A DNA stretch of 64,000 bases from UBA4736 sp002404015 (GCA_036747295.1 DAIOCN010000006.1:47408-111407); one strand, 5' to 3'; shown: positions 52,680 to 61,547, numbered from the stretch's first letter. Numbers and translations: made by a program. Notes: generated from the sequence alone by a model not told the origin.

Positions 52680-53419
52680 TCTTTGTTGGCGCCGTGGGCG
52701 CGCACGAAATCGTTGACCGCGTAGTAGGCCTCGATCGATTCTCCGGCATCGCCCCAGAAGCCCTCGATCACGTCGTACTCCATGGTGCCCTCGCGGATGA
52801 AGTGGTTGTTCACGTCCGTGATCTCGAGCTCGCCGCGGCCTGACGGCTGCAGGTGGGGGAGCACGTCCCAGACCGTAGCGTCATAGAGGTAGACGCCGGT
52901 CACGGCCAGGGCGCTGGGAGGATCCTCCGGCTTCTCTACGATCCCGGCCAGGCGCTTGCCGTCCCGAAGCTCGGCGACGCCCAGGTGACGGAGGTGGGAA
53001 GCCTCCTCGACTCGGGAGAGCAGGATGCGCGCGCCCGCCTTCTGACCGCGGAAGGCTGACACCACAGGGCCGAGCGAGCGTTCGAACACGTTGTCGGCAA
53101 GCATCACGACCACCTTGTCGCCGCCCACGAAGCGCTGGGCCAGCCCGAGCGCCTCGGCGATGCCGCCCGGCTTCTCCTGATACGCGTAGAGCAGGCGATC
53201 GACGCCGTACTCGTGGCCGTTGCCGAGGAGCCGAAAGAACTCACCGGCGTGTATCCCGCCGGTGACCAGCATCAGCTCGGGCAGACCTGCCCGCACCAGG
53301 GCTTCGATGGCGTAGCTGATCATCGGACGATCGAAGATCGGGAGCAGGTGCTTATTGGTGATCCGCGTCAGCGGATGGAGCCGGCTGCCCGTGCCACCGG
53401 CCAGGATCACGCCTTTCAA
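52676..53419 (-). CDS. rmlA: glucose-1-phosphate thymidylyltransferase
   Basis: A 247-residue nucleotidyltransferase with GVILAGGTGSRLHPLTRITNK, LLPIFDRPMISYAIE and VVMLADNVFERSL. It is shorter than the classical ~290-residue RmlA and lacks its C-terminal helical extension, as in several archaeal and GC-rich bacterial forms. The TTG start at 53419 is preceded eight bases upstream by TAGAAT, fitting a leaderless mRNA. First gene of the rml run. Confidence 0.9.
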   Translation of the reverse strand: MKGVILAGGTGSRLHPLTRITNKHLLPIFDRPMISYAIEALVRAGLPELMLVTGGIHAGEFFRLLGNGHEYGVDRLLYAYQEKPGGIAEALGLAQRFVGGDKVVVMLADNVFERSLGPVVSAFRGQKAGARILLSRVEEASHLRHLGVAELRDGKRLAGIVEKPEDPPSALAVTGVYLYDATVWDVLPHLQPSGRGELEITDVNNHFIREGTMEYDVIEGFWGDAGESIEAYYAVNDFVRAHGANKD

Positions 53420-53427
53420 CTCGTGGG

Positions 53428-53433
53428 ATTCTA
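53428..53433 (-). promoter_or_regulatory. -10-like element before rmlA
   Basis: TAGAAT on the minus strand, eight bases before the TTG start; part of the recurrent leaderless pattern. Between here and the divergent methyltransferase start there are only 63 bases. Confidence 0.45.
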
Positions 53434-53496
53434 CCGAGTTCCCTAGGCCCGCCTTGGTCCGCGACCAGCGCCGCTTCGCCTACGATCGGAGACGAG

Positions 53497-54345
53497 TTGA
53501 CCGTATATCGCAGGCGCCCCGCCTCCATGCTGCGCGGCGAGGGCATCGAGATCGGCGCCCTCCACCGGCCGCTCGAGGTGACCCGATCGGCCAGGGTCAC
53601 CTATGTCGATCGCCTGCCCCTCGACGAGCTGCGCGCGCACTACAAAGAGCTGGCCGCCGAGGACCTGGCCCCCGTGGAGGTCCTGGGCAGCGCCGAGGAC
53701 CTCTCGGCCTTCCCCGACGCTTCGCTGGACTTCGTGATCGCCAACCACTTGATCGAACACCTGGAGGACCCCGTCAGGGGCCTCAAGGAGTTCCACCGAG
53801 TGCTCCGGCCGCGAGGCCTCCTGTTCATGTGCGTGCCCGACGCGCGGGTCACCTTCGACCGCTACCGCACGCTCACGACGGCCGAGCACATCCTCTCCGA
53901 GCACAGCGGTGGCCGGGCAGCGGTCGCCGCCAACCGGCGTGCCCACTACGAGGACTGGGTGGAAAACGTCGAGGAGAAGGGCGTGGAGGGAGTCGCCCGG
54001 CCCGGTCCGCCCGGAGACCGGGAGAAGCGAGTCCAGTTCCTCACCGAGATGGACTACAGCATCCATTTCCACTGCTGGCACGCCGCCACGTTCCTGGAGT
54101 TCTTCCGCCGCGCCTGCGCTGCCGAAGGCCTGCAGTTCGAGGTCCTGGACTGGGTCGACACAGTGCCCATGGGCCATGACGAGCTGATCCTGCTCATCGG
54201 CAAGCGGCCCGGCCGCATGCAGAAGCTGCGCGCTCGCTGGCAGCCCGGACAGCCGTTGAACCGAAACCTCAAGGAGATTCTGCGGGCGACGCCACTGGGC
54301 CCCTCTCTAGTTCGGGCATACCGACTGGCTCGGCGCCGGCGCTGA
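53497..54345 (+). CDS. class I SAM-dependent methyltransferase
   Basis: A 282-residue protein of the Methyltransf_11 type. It opens with GEGIEIGALHRPLEV, a degenerate motif I, then DFVIANHLIEHLEDP and VLRPRGLLFMCVPD. This variant (EIGALHxP) is common in glycan loci. The TTG at 53497 follows GGAGA; TACGAT just upstream may be the -10. Divergent from rmlA. Confidence 0.87.
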   Translation: MTVYRRRPASMLRGEGIEIGALHRPLEVTRSARVTYVDRLPLDELRAHYKELAAEDLAPVEVLGSAEDLSAFPDASLDFVIANHLIEHLEDPVRGLKEFHRVLRPRGLLFMCVPDARVTFDRYRTLTTAEHILSEHSGGRAAVAANRRAHYEDWVENVEEKGVEGVARPGPPGDREKRVQFLTEMDYSIHFHCWHAATFLEFFRRACAAEGLQFEVLDWVDTVPMGHDELILLIGKRPGRMQKLRARWQPGQPLNRNLKEILRATPLGPSLVRAYRLARRRR

Positions 54346-54409
54346 GGGGGCCCAGCCCGGGCGCCTGGGGGAATCCGAGGGCCCCGGCGTTGTACTCCCT
54401 AGGAGAGGT

Positions 54410-56713
54410 GTGTTACTAGTGGCCGAGGTGCGAATTGTGATCGCCGCGTTGTCAATCGTGATCGCCGGTATCGGCGCCGCGCCGGCAGCGGCGGCCCCTG
54501 CCGCCCCCTCTCCCTCGCCTTCCGCCTCGGCAACCAACAAGCCCCTGCCCGAAACCTCGACCACGCCGGCCGCCTCGCCCACACCTGCCGCCAAGGCCAC
54601 GCCGACGGCCTTGGCGCCGTCCAGCCCACCGCCACCGCCGCGCGCAGCCGGCCAGAGTACGTCGTCCCGCCGAGCGGCCGCCGCAGCTGCCGGCTTTCCC
54701 GCCCAGTACGTCCCGATCTCGCCAACCAGGATTCTGGACACCCGAATCGGACTGGGCGGCTACTCGCGTCCTTTCGGTCCGGGCGGGATCTACCCGGTCC
54801 AGGTCGCCGGCACCGCGGCCGTCCCAGCCTCAGGGGCGGCGGCCGTCGTGTTGAACGTAACCGTGACCGGCCCGACCGCCCAGAGCCTGCTGACCGTCTA
54901 CCCGGCAGGCGGGGCGCTGCCTGACGCGTCCACCATCAACTTCTTCGCCGGCCAGACGATCGCCAACGTGGTCACAGTGAACCTTGGTACCGGTGGCGGC
55001 GTGCTCGTATACCAGGCCAACGGCGCGACTGACGTCATTTTCGACGTCGAAGGCTACTACGGCTCTGCCCCGGCGGGCGCTGGTCTTTACCGGCCGATCT
55101 CGCCGGCCCGGATCCTGGATACCCGCACAGGTGAGGGGGCTTCCGGTCAGCTCGGCCCGGGCGGCGTGCTCGCCGTGAGCGTGGCCGGGCGCGGCGGCCT
55201 GCCGGCCGCTGGGATCTCAGCGGTGGCGCTGAACCTCACCGCCGTCAACGGCACCCAGGGCAGCTACCTGACCGCCTACCCCAGAGGTGGCTCGCCGCCG
55301 GTTGCCTCCACGGTCAACTTCCCGCCCGGCAACAATGTCCCCAACCGGGTCGTCGTGCGGCTGAACGCGGGCGAGATCTGGATCTACAACAGGCTGGGCC
55401 AGGTCGATGTGGTGGCAGACGTGGACGGCTGGTACACGGACGGCAGCGATCCCACGGCCGCCGGCGGCCTCTACACGGGGGTGGCGCCTCATCGCGCCCT
55501 CGACACGCGCAACGGCACCGGGGCCGCCCGCCCGCTGGGGCCCGGATCGACGCTCGGAGCCCAGATTGGCGGAATCGCGGGCATCCCCTCCGGTGCCGGC
55601 GCGGCGGTGCTGAACACGACCATCACCAATCCGACCACCGGCAGCGTACTGACCGTCTATCCCAGCAACGACTACCTGCCGCTCGCCTCCGACCTCAACT
55701 TCGCCCCCTGGCAGACGGTCGCCAACATGACGCCGGCCCAGCTCGGCCCCGACGGCAGGGTCACGGTCTGGAACGACCTCGGCACGACGGACGTCGTGGC
55801 CGATGTCGAGGGCTGGTTCTCGGCGGCTCCGGCTCCCGGCAACCCACCCGCTGCTCCCACGATCTCCAGCCTCGGAGTCAGCTCTGTCTCGGCGATATCC
55901 GTGAGCTGGACCGCCCCGGGGTCTGGGCTCGCCATCACCAGCTACACGGTGATCGTGCAGCCGGGCGCCCGGCAGGTCCCAGTGAGCGGAGCCAGCACGG
56001 CGGCCACCGTGGCCGGGCTTCAGTGCGGGCTGACCTACACCTTCCAGGTCGCTGCCACAAATCCGGCCGGCAGCGGGCCGGCCTCTGAGCCGGCCACCAC
56101 GACCCTTCCCGCTTGCCCGACGAGCAACGTGATCCAGGACGTCCCCTGGATTCACCAGGAATACGCGCTCAGCTGCGAGGCGGCGGCGCTGCAGATGGTG
56201 CTCTACCACGAGAACCTGCCCCAGTCCCAGTCGCAGATCCTGAACGACCTCGGTATCGACCGCCGGCCGGCCTACTGGGACGCCAACGGCCTGCGCTGGG
56301 GCGATCCGTTCACGAATTTCGTGGGCAACCCCAACGGGGCCGAGTACAACTACACCGGCTACGGTACCTACGCTCCGGCCATTGGACGGGTCGCGAGCAG
56401 CTACGGTGCCAGCGTGCTCGCCGCCGGCAGCGGAGTCTCACCCGCCACGGTCTACCAGTCGGTCATGGACGGCCACCCTGTCATCGCCTGGATCACTTTC
56501 ACCTGGTCGACTCCGGGCCGCCACGATTACCTGGCCTTCGACGGGACCTGGATTCCGTACGCGGGGCCGGTCGAGCACACGGTCGCCGTGGTCGGGGTGC
56601 GGCCCGACGCCGTCCTCGTGAACGACCCCGACCGCAACCAGTACTGGGTCGCCAAGTCCACCTTCGAGGCGGTCTACGGGGTGTACGGGGACATGGCGGT
56701 CGTCATCCGCTGA
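54410..56713 (+). CDS. secreted protein F: module triplet, FnIII, C39-like peptidase
   Basis: A ~767-residue exported protein. A signal peptide is followed by a Ser/Thr/Pro/Ala-rich spacer (residues ~30-90), the module triplet (~98-475), a FnIII-like domain (~478-565) and a papain-like C39 domain with Cys589 in SCEAAALQM, His723 in EHTVAVVGV and Asp739 in NDPD. Target is probably a wall or surface peptide. Start is uncertain: GTG 54410 has AGGAG four bases upstream, GTG 54428 gives the best n-region (MRIVIAALSIV) with a possible -10 eight bases before it. Confidence 0.88.
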   Translation: MLLVAEVRIVIAALSIVIAGIGAAPAAAAPAAPSPSPSASATNKPLPETSTTPAASPTPAAKATPTALAPSSPPPPPRAAGQSTSSRRAAAAAAGFPAQYVPISPTRILDTRIGLGGYSRPFGPGGIYPVQVAGTAAVPASGAAAVVLNVTVTGPTAQSLLTVYPAGGALPDASTINFFAGQTIANVVTVNLGTGGGVLVYQANGATDVIFDVEGYYGSAPAGAGLYRPISPARILDTRTGEGASGQLGPGGVLAVSVAGRGGLPAAGISAVALNLTAVNGTQGSYLTAYPRGGSPPVASTVNFPPGNNVPNRVVVRLNAGEIWIYNRLGQVDVVADVDGWYTDGSDPTAAGGLYTGVAPHRALDTRNGTGAARPLGPGSTLGAQIGGIAGIPSGAGAAVLNTTITNPTTGSVLTVYPSNDYLPLASDLNFAPWQTVANMTPAQLGPDGRVTVWNDLGTTDVVADVEGWFSAAPAPGNPPAAPTISSLGVSSVSAISVSWTAPGSGLAITSYTVIVQPGARQVPVSGASTAATVAGLQCGLTYTFQVAATNPAGSGPASEPATTTLPACPTSNVIQDVPWIHQEYALSCEAAALQMVLYHENLPQSQSQILNDLGIDRRPAYWDANGLRWGDPFTNFVGNPNGAEYNYTGYGTYAPAIGRVASSYGASVLAAGSGVSPATVYQSVMDGHPVIAWITFTWSTPGRHDYLAFDGTWIPYAGPVEHTVAVVGVRPDAVLVNDPDRNQYWVAKSTFEAVYGVYGDMAVVIR
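54703..55836 (+). repeat. module triplet of protein F
   Basis: Three repeats with DTR codons at 54737, 55118 and 55502. Strand motifs are NVTVTGPTAQSLLTVYP, NLTAVNGTQGSYLTAYP and NTTITNPTTGSVLTVYP at equivalent positions. Confidence 0.9.
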
Positions 56714-56788
56714 CAGGCCCCCCTCCAGGCCGGCCGCCCCCCCGGCGTTGGCGCTGGGGCCGAATGACAGCAACAACATGGGCACCGC

Positions 56789-56820
56789 TTGTGGGTTGGC
56801 CACAATTGCTTGTGGCAAAC
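56789..56820 (+). promoter_or_regulatory. operator-like inverted repeat upstream of dinB
   Basis: TTGTGG (56789-56794) and CCACAA (56800-56805) form an inverted repeat with a five-base spacer, and a third TTGTGG follows at 56810-56815, ending eight to twelve bases before the ATG. An SOS-type repressor site is plausible but it does not match the actinobacterial GAAC-N4-GTTC LexA box. The rest of the 114-base gap is GC-rich without clear signals. Confidence 0.45.
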
Positions 56821-56827
56821 TGCGCGC

Positions 56828-57919
56828 ATGCCGCGCGGTGGCGAGCCCTGGCCTCGAACGATCCTGCACGTGGACCTGGACGCCTTCTACACGTCCGTCC
56901 ACCAGCGGGACGAGCCCAGGCTCCGCGACACCGCGCTGGCCGTGGCCGGCCGCTCCCGGCGCGCGGTCGTCATGGGGGCTTCCTACGAGGCCCGCGCTTA
57001 CGGCGTGCATTCCGCGATGCCCTTGCACGAAGCACTCGAGCGCTGCCCCCAGCTGACCGTCGTGCCCCCCGACGGCTCCCGCTACCGGGAGGCCAGCCGC
57101 CAGGTGCACGCCGTCTTCCGCCGCTTCACGTCGCCTGAGCGGATCGAGGGGATCGCGCTCGACGAGGCCTACCTGGACGTCACCGCCCGCACCCGGCACG
57201 GGACCTCCAGCCCCGAGGACGTGGCCCGCCGGATCAAGTACATGGTTCACACCGAGGTCGGCCTGACCGCGAGCGTGGGCGTGGCCACCAGCAAGCTGGT
57301 CGCCAAGATCGCCAGCGCCAGCCGCAAGCCGGACGGCCTGGTGCTGGTCCAGCCCGACACCGAGGCCGGCTTCCTGGCCCCGCTCCCGATCGGCGTCATC
57401 CCCGGCCTGGGCCCCAAGACCGAAGAGCGGCTGCGGCTGATGGGCATCCGCACGGCCGGCGACCTGGCCGGCCACGAGACCCAGAAGCTGATCCAGGCGC
57501 TGGGCACCGGCGGCGCGCTGCTCCAGCGCCTCGCCCAGGGCCGCGACCGCTCGCCCGTCGACGGCAGCCGGCCAGCCAAGACGATCAGCGCGGAGACCAC
57601 CTTCGAGTACGACGTCTCGGACCGCGACAAGCTGGAGGAGGCCCTCCACGACCTGACGGGCAAGGTGACCGAACGCCTCCGCGCCGAGGGCGTGCGGGCG
57701 AAGACGGTCTACGTGAAGCTGAAGCTGCCCGACTTCAAGCTGGTGAGCCGCCAGGTCAGCCGCACCAGCGCCACCGACGACGCGGAGACGATCTTCCGCG
57801 CCGCCCGCTCAGCGCTCGAGAAGTCGCACCTCGATTCGCGGCCGGTGCGCCTTATCGGGGTGGGTCTGTCGGGCCTGGTGCATCCGGAGCCGGACCTTCA
57901 GATGAGACTGTTCGAGTAG
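56828..57919 (+). CDS. dinB: DNA polymerase IV (Y-family)
   Basis: A 363-residue translesion polymerase. Catalytic carboxylates are in HVDLDAFYTSV and ALDEAYLDV; the steric region YEARAYGVHSAMPLHEA, thumb-associated SVGVATSKLVAKIAS and helix-hairpin-helix VIPGLGPKTEERL are intact. The C-terminus ends in LQMRLFE, a possible beta-clamp binding peptide (QMRLF). Start is ATG at 56828. The gene converges on the exonuclease with a 68-base overlap. Confidence 0.95.
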   Translation: MPRGGEPWPRTILHVDLDAFYTSVHQRDEPRLRDTALAVAGRSRRAVVMGASYEARAYGVHSAMPLHEALERCPQLTVVPPDGSRYREASRQVHAVFRRFTSPERIEGIALDEAYLDVTARTRHGTSSPEDVARRIKYMVHTEVGLTASVGVATSKLVAKIASASRKPDGLVLVQPDTEAGFLAPLPIGVIPGLGPKTEERLRLMGIRTAGDLAGHETQKLIQALGTGGALLQRLAQGRDRSPVDGSRPAKTISAETTFEYDVSDRDKLEEALHDLTGKVTERLRAEGVRAKTVYVKLKLPDFKLVSRQVSRTSATDDAETIFRAARSALEKSHLDSRPVRLIGVGLSGLVHPEPDLQMRLFE

Positions 57920-58655
57920 ACCGCCGGCGGCGCGGGCGCGGCTTCGTGACGCGCGGCCTGCCCTCCAGGGCGGAGCGATCGATCTCGGGCCGCTGGAGGA
58001 CCCCCAGCGCGTCACCCAGCACCCGCCAGCCGAAGCGGTCGCGGGCCCGCCGGACCAGCTCCCGGAAGACCGCGGCGGTGGCGGTGGCGTCGGTCAGCGC
58101 GGCGTGCTGAGGGTCCACGTCCAGCTCCAGCTCCTCCACGACCCGGGCCAGGCCCGGGGTCTGCCCGCTGGGCAGATCGAGGACCAGGCGGGCGAGGGCC
58201 GACGTATCGATGATGGGGTGCTGCAGGGGCGACTTGAGGCCGCGTCCGATCAGGTAGGTGTCGAACGCGTCGTGGCTGTGCTCGACCAGAACCGCACCCT
58301 GGGCGAACCTCAGAAAAGCACGGCGGACCTCGGAGAAGCCGGGTGCGTCCTTCAGCATGTCGCGGTCGATCTGGTGCCGCTTCCTGGCGTAGGTGTTGAT
58401 GGGCGCCCGAGTGTGGACCAGGGTGTCGAAGGTGCTCAGGCTGCCCTGCAGGTTGAACCGCTCGGCCCCGATCTCGATCACCAGGAACGGCGTGTTGCCG
58501 GTGGTCTCGATGTCGAGCGCCACGAACTCGGCGAGCTCGAGCGGCGTGTCGACGGTCACCGGGCCGGCCGCACCCTCCAGCTCGGCGTACAGGACGCCCT
58601 TCTCAGAGCCGCGGGGCCTGAGATAGAGCTCTAGTACGCGTTCTTGTGCGTCCAC
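57852..58655 (-). CDS. DEDDh 3'-5' exonuclease domain protein
   Basis: A 267-residue RNase T/DnaQ-like protein. Exo I is VALDIETTG, Exo II is VLVEHSHDAFD and Exo III is HAALTDATATAAVF (the DEDDh residues). It may be a DnaQ-like proofreader or PolC-type exonuclease. The C-terminal ~45 residues are basic then Pro/Ala-rich and lie over the end of dinB. The GTG start overlaps the preceding sugar-transferase gene by 25 bases. Confidence 0.85.
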   Translation of the reverse strand: MDAQERVLELYLRPRGSEKGVLYAELEGAAGPVTVDTPLELAEFVALDIETTGNTPFLVIEIGAERFNLQGSLSTFDTLVHTRAPINTYARKRHQIDRDMLKDAPGFSEVRRAFLRFAQGAVLVEHSHDAFDTYLIGRGLKSPLQHPIIDTSALARLVLDLPSGQTPGLARVVEELELDVDPQHAALTDATATAAVFRELVRRARDRFGWRVLGDALGVLQRPEIDRSALEGRPRVTKPRPRRRRSTRTVSSEGPAPDAPGPTDPPR

Positions 58656-60016
58656 ACTCGGGCGAGGGTGATCAGGAGGATCTTGAGGTCGAATGCGAGA
58701 CTCCAGTTCTCAATGTAATAGAGGTCATATATCAGCCTCTCTTCGACCGGAGTTTGGCCCCTGAGGTCGTTGGCCTGGGCCCAGCCTGCCAGACCCGGGC
58801 GAACCCGGTGCCGGTCGTCGTAGCGGGGCAGCCGGGCGCTGAACTCCTTCACGAACTTGGGTCGCTCAGCGCGCGGCCCGACCAGGCTCATCTCGCCCTG
58901 GAGGATGTTCCAGAGCTGGGGCAGCTCGTCCAGCGACAGCCTCCTAAGCACCCGCCCGGCGCCGGTGCGCCGGGGATCCCGCTCCGCCGCCCAGACCGGG
59001 CCGCTGGCCGCCTCCGCGTCGACTCGCATGCTCCGGAACTTGTGCATCCGGAACACCTTGCCGCGCATCCCCAGCCGGTCCTGGTGGATCAGCACCGGCC
59101 CGGGGGACGTGGTCTTGACGACCAGCGCGATGATCCCCAGCAGGGGTGAGATCAGGAGCAGGCCCAGGCCGGCGACGGCCACGTCGAAGGCGCGTTTCAG
59201 GAAGACCGCCCAGCCGTCGATGTCGAGGCCGTGCCGGACCTGCAGCAGGGGCACGCCGCCCAGCTCGTCAGAGGTGATGTTGCTGGTCAGGATCTCGAGC
59301 ATGCCGGGGACGATGCGGAAGTCGACATCGCAGTCCCGGCAGGCGTCCATCAGGTGCAGCACGCGGTCCTGGCTGACGTCGGAAAGGGCCAGGAACACCA
59401 CCTTGACGTTCAGCCCGCGGACGGTGCGAGCCAGGTCCGACACCCGGCCGAGCACGTCCACCGAGCCGTAAACCTGGCCGCCCTGCTCCAGGTTGTCGGC
59501 CAAGATTCCGACCAGCTCGTAGCCGTAGTCCGGGAACATGCGCATGCGCTGGACGAGCAGGTCGGCGGCCGCTCCCCAGCCCACAACCAGCGCCCGCTCG
59601 GCCCCCACCCCGCGCGCCTGCAGCTGGCGCTGGTAGCTCCGGATGGCGAACCTGGCCAGCGCGATGAGCAGCGTCGCAATGGCCGTCCAGAGGAAGAACG
59701 TCAGCCGGGAGTAGGTGAACGGGCCCGCCTTGTAGAGGCCGATGATCGCCAGGCCGACCACGAACGACCCCGCCATGCCCCGCAGGACGGAGAACAGCTC
59801 GTCGATGAAGGCCACTCCCCGCCGGTTCCGGTACACACCCGTGAGCGCGAAGACGCTGACCACGGTGACCGCCATCACCACGCTGAAGGCGCGGTACTTA
59901 CCGGGGTCGGCCGACTCCACGATGCCTCCGGGCAGGAAGTGAAAGCGGAGCCAGTAGGCCAGGGCCAGGGCCAGCGCCGCCATCGCGGCGTCGGCGACGA
60001 CGCGCAGCGTTCTCAC
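58631..60016 (-). CDS. polyprenyl-phosphate sugar-1-phosphate transferase (WcaJ/WbaP-like)
   Basis: A 461-residue initiating phosphoglycosyltransferase. Four or five N-terminal membrane segments are followed by a Rossmann-like CoA-binding-type region (ALVVGWGAAADLLVQRM) and the catalytic domain with KRAFDVAVAG, QDRLGMRGKVFRMHKFRSM, LDELPQLWNILQGEMSLVGPRAE split by the catalytic Asp-Glu, and RPGLAGWAQ. It loads the first sugar phosphate on undecaprenyl phosphate. It overlaps the flippase gene by four bases. Confidence 0.92.
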   Translation of the reverse strand: MRTLRVVADAAMAALALALAYWLRFHFLPGGIVESADPGKYRAFSVVMAVTVVSVFALTGVYRNRRGVAFIDELFSVLRGMAGSFVVGLAIIGLYKAGPFTYSRLTFFLWTAIATLLIALARFAIRSYQRQLQARGVGAERALVVGWGAAADLLVQRMRMFPDYGYELVGILADNLEQGGQVYGSVDVLGRVSDLARTVRGLNVKVVFLALSDVSQDRVLHLMDACRDCDVDFRIVPGMLEILTSNITSDELGGVPLLQVRHGLDIDGWAVFLKRAFDVAVAGLGLLLISPLLGIIALVVKTTSPGPVLIHQDRLGMRGKVFRMHKFRSMRVDAEAASGPVWAAERDPRRTGAGRVLRRLSLDELPQLWNILQGEMSLVGPRAERPKFVKEFSARLPRYDDRHRVRPGLAGWAQANDLRGQTPVEERLIYDLYYIENWSLAFDLKILLITLARVWTHKNAY

Positions 60017-61479
60017 GCGCCTACCCGCAGCGCCCGGCGCGCCAGCGCCACCTCATCGGGGTCGATCGCCCGAAGGAGAGCGAGGGCCGCGGCGTAGGCG
60101 GCGACCGCCGCCAGCACCGCCAGGCCCAGCGAGAGGCCCTGGAAGCCCCGCATGGGTATCAGGACCACCCCCATGGCCAGGCCGGCCAGCAGGATCCGCC
60201 AGCTCAGCCGCGGGAGCGGCATCGGGGCCAGGTGGCGGGCCGTCAGCCACCAGCCCGCCGCCAGGAGGGCCAGCTCGGTCAGGACCGTTGCCCAACTGGC
60301 GCCCAGGTAGCCGTAGGGCGGGATCAGGGCGAAGTTGAGGACCAGGTTGACGACCATCGTGGCCAGCGCAGCGTAGGTGAAGGAGACCTGGCGGTCGATC
60401 GAGTTCAACGCTGCTATGAACGCGTTGTTGACGAACATCAGCACGATCCCCAGCGAGAGGATCCGGAGGGCTGGCTCAGAAGGCGGGAACATGTGGAAGG
60501 CGCGGGCGATCCCCGGGGTCAGCATGAAGGTGCCGACGGTGATCGGCCAGCCGAGCAGGAGCAGCGAGCGGTAGAAGCGCTCGACCGCCCACGGCACCCG
60601 GTCCGCCGCCTCCCGGTGGAACACGGAGATCACCGGGAAGACGACGTTCAGCATCGTGATGGGCACGAAGAGCAGGGCCTCGAAGGGCTTGTACGCGAAG
60701 GCGTACCAGCCCGCCTCCCGGCTGCCGTGGAAGGCCTGGAGGATGGGGACGTCGATCTTGAAGTAGATGGTCGTGATCACGAACGTCAGCGCGAAGGGGA
60801 GGCCCTTCCAGAGCCAGGTCCGGACCAGGTCAGGCTCCAGGCGCCAACGGATCCGGGCCATCCCGGTCGCCGCCAGGACGACCAGGAAGAAGCCGCACGT
60901 GAACCCGTACGAGATCGCGTAGGCCCAGATGAAGTAGGCGATGCCCTGGTGGGTGAGCACGCCCGCCAGCGTCACCGCGATCAGCACGACGGACTCCAGC
61001 ACGATGGCGATGGCTTCGAAGCCCACCCTCTGGCGGGCATAGAAGGCCTGGTGGAGGAGGCCGCTGTAGGAGGCGGCGACCATGAGCACGAACCCGGGAA
61101 CCAGCAGCGAGCCGAAGCCTCTGGCCCACAGCACGCCCGCAAACACGACCAGGGCCGGCACCGCGAAGAGGAGTCGGGCCGTCACCAGGTTGCTGAGGTA
61201 GCGGCTGAGCTCGCCGGGGTGGCGGGCCGCCTCGCGTACGAAAAGCGTGTTGAAGCCGAGGTCGATCAGGACCGCGACCACGCCGCTGATGTTGATCAGG
61301 GTCTGGAAGTCACCGAACCTGGCGTCGCCCAGGTGGTTCGCCATGACGACGACGGTCACCAGGGCGAGCAGCCGAGAGGCCACGCGCGCGGTCAGGACAA
61401 GAGCTGTGTTGCGAAGCGCCCGGGGACCCGGACCCCCGTTCGGCGCCCCCTCGGCTGGGACGTCCTGCAAGTCGTCCAA
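60013..61479 (-). CDS. polysaccharide flippase/export protein (Wzx/MOP family)
   Basis: A 488-residue membrane protein with about 14 hydrophobic segments and the MOP-type GDARFGDFQTLINISGVVAVLIDLGF-like opening (GDARFGDFQ), plus FKIDVPILQAFHGSREAGWYAFAYK in the middle. It would flip lipid-linked oligosaccharides. The start is TTG at 61479, since sequence before it is non-coding. Coupled to the WcaJ-like gene as ATGA. Confidence 0.88.
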   Translation of the reverse strand: MDDLQDVPAEGAPNGGPGPRALRNTALVLTARVASRLLALVTVVVMANHLGDARFGDFQTLINISGVVAVLIDLGFNTLFVREAARHPGELSRYLSNLVTARLLFAVPALVVFAGVLWARGFGSLLVPGFVLMVAASYSGLLHQAFYARQRVGFEAIAIVLESVVLIAVTLAGVLTHQGIAYFIWAYAISYGFTCGFFLVVLAATGMARIRWRLEPDLVRTWLWKGLPFALTFVITTIYFKIDVPILQAFHGSREAGWYAFAYKPFEALLFVPITMLNVVFPVISVFHREAADRVPWAVERFYRSLLLLGWPITVGTFMLTPGIARAFHMFPPSEPALRILSLGIVLMFVNNAFIAALNSIDRQVSFTYAALATMVVNLVLNFALIPPYGYLGASWATVLTELALLAAGWWLTARHLAPMPLPRLSWRILLAGLAMGVVLIPMRGFQGLSLGLAVLAAVAAYAAALALLRAIDPDEVALARRALRVGA

Positions 61480-61532
61480 TGCTAACTCCAGAGGGGCCGC
61501 CCAACACCCCGGGGTGGCGTGCCCCGCTGTGC

Positions 61533-61538
61533 TAGATT
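61533..61538 (+). promoter_or_regulatory. -10-like element before Rieske gene
   Basis: TAGATT within TGCTAGATT, nine bases before the ATG at 61548 in a 68-base divergent gap. No Shine-Dalgarno lies between, so leaderless translation is likely. Confidence 0.5.
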
Positions 61539-61547
61539 TCGGCTCGG

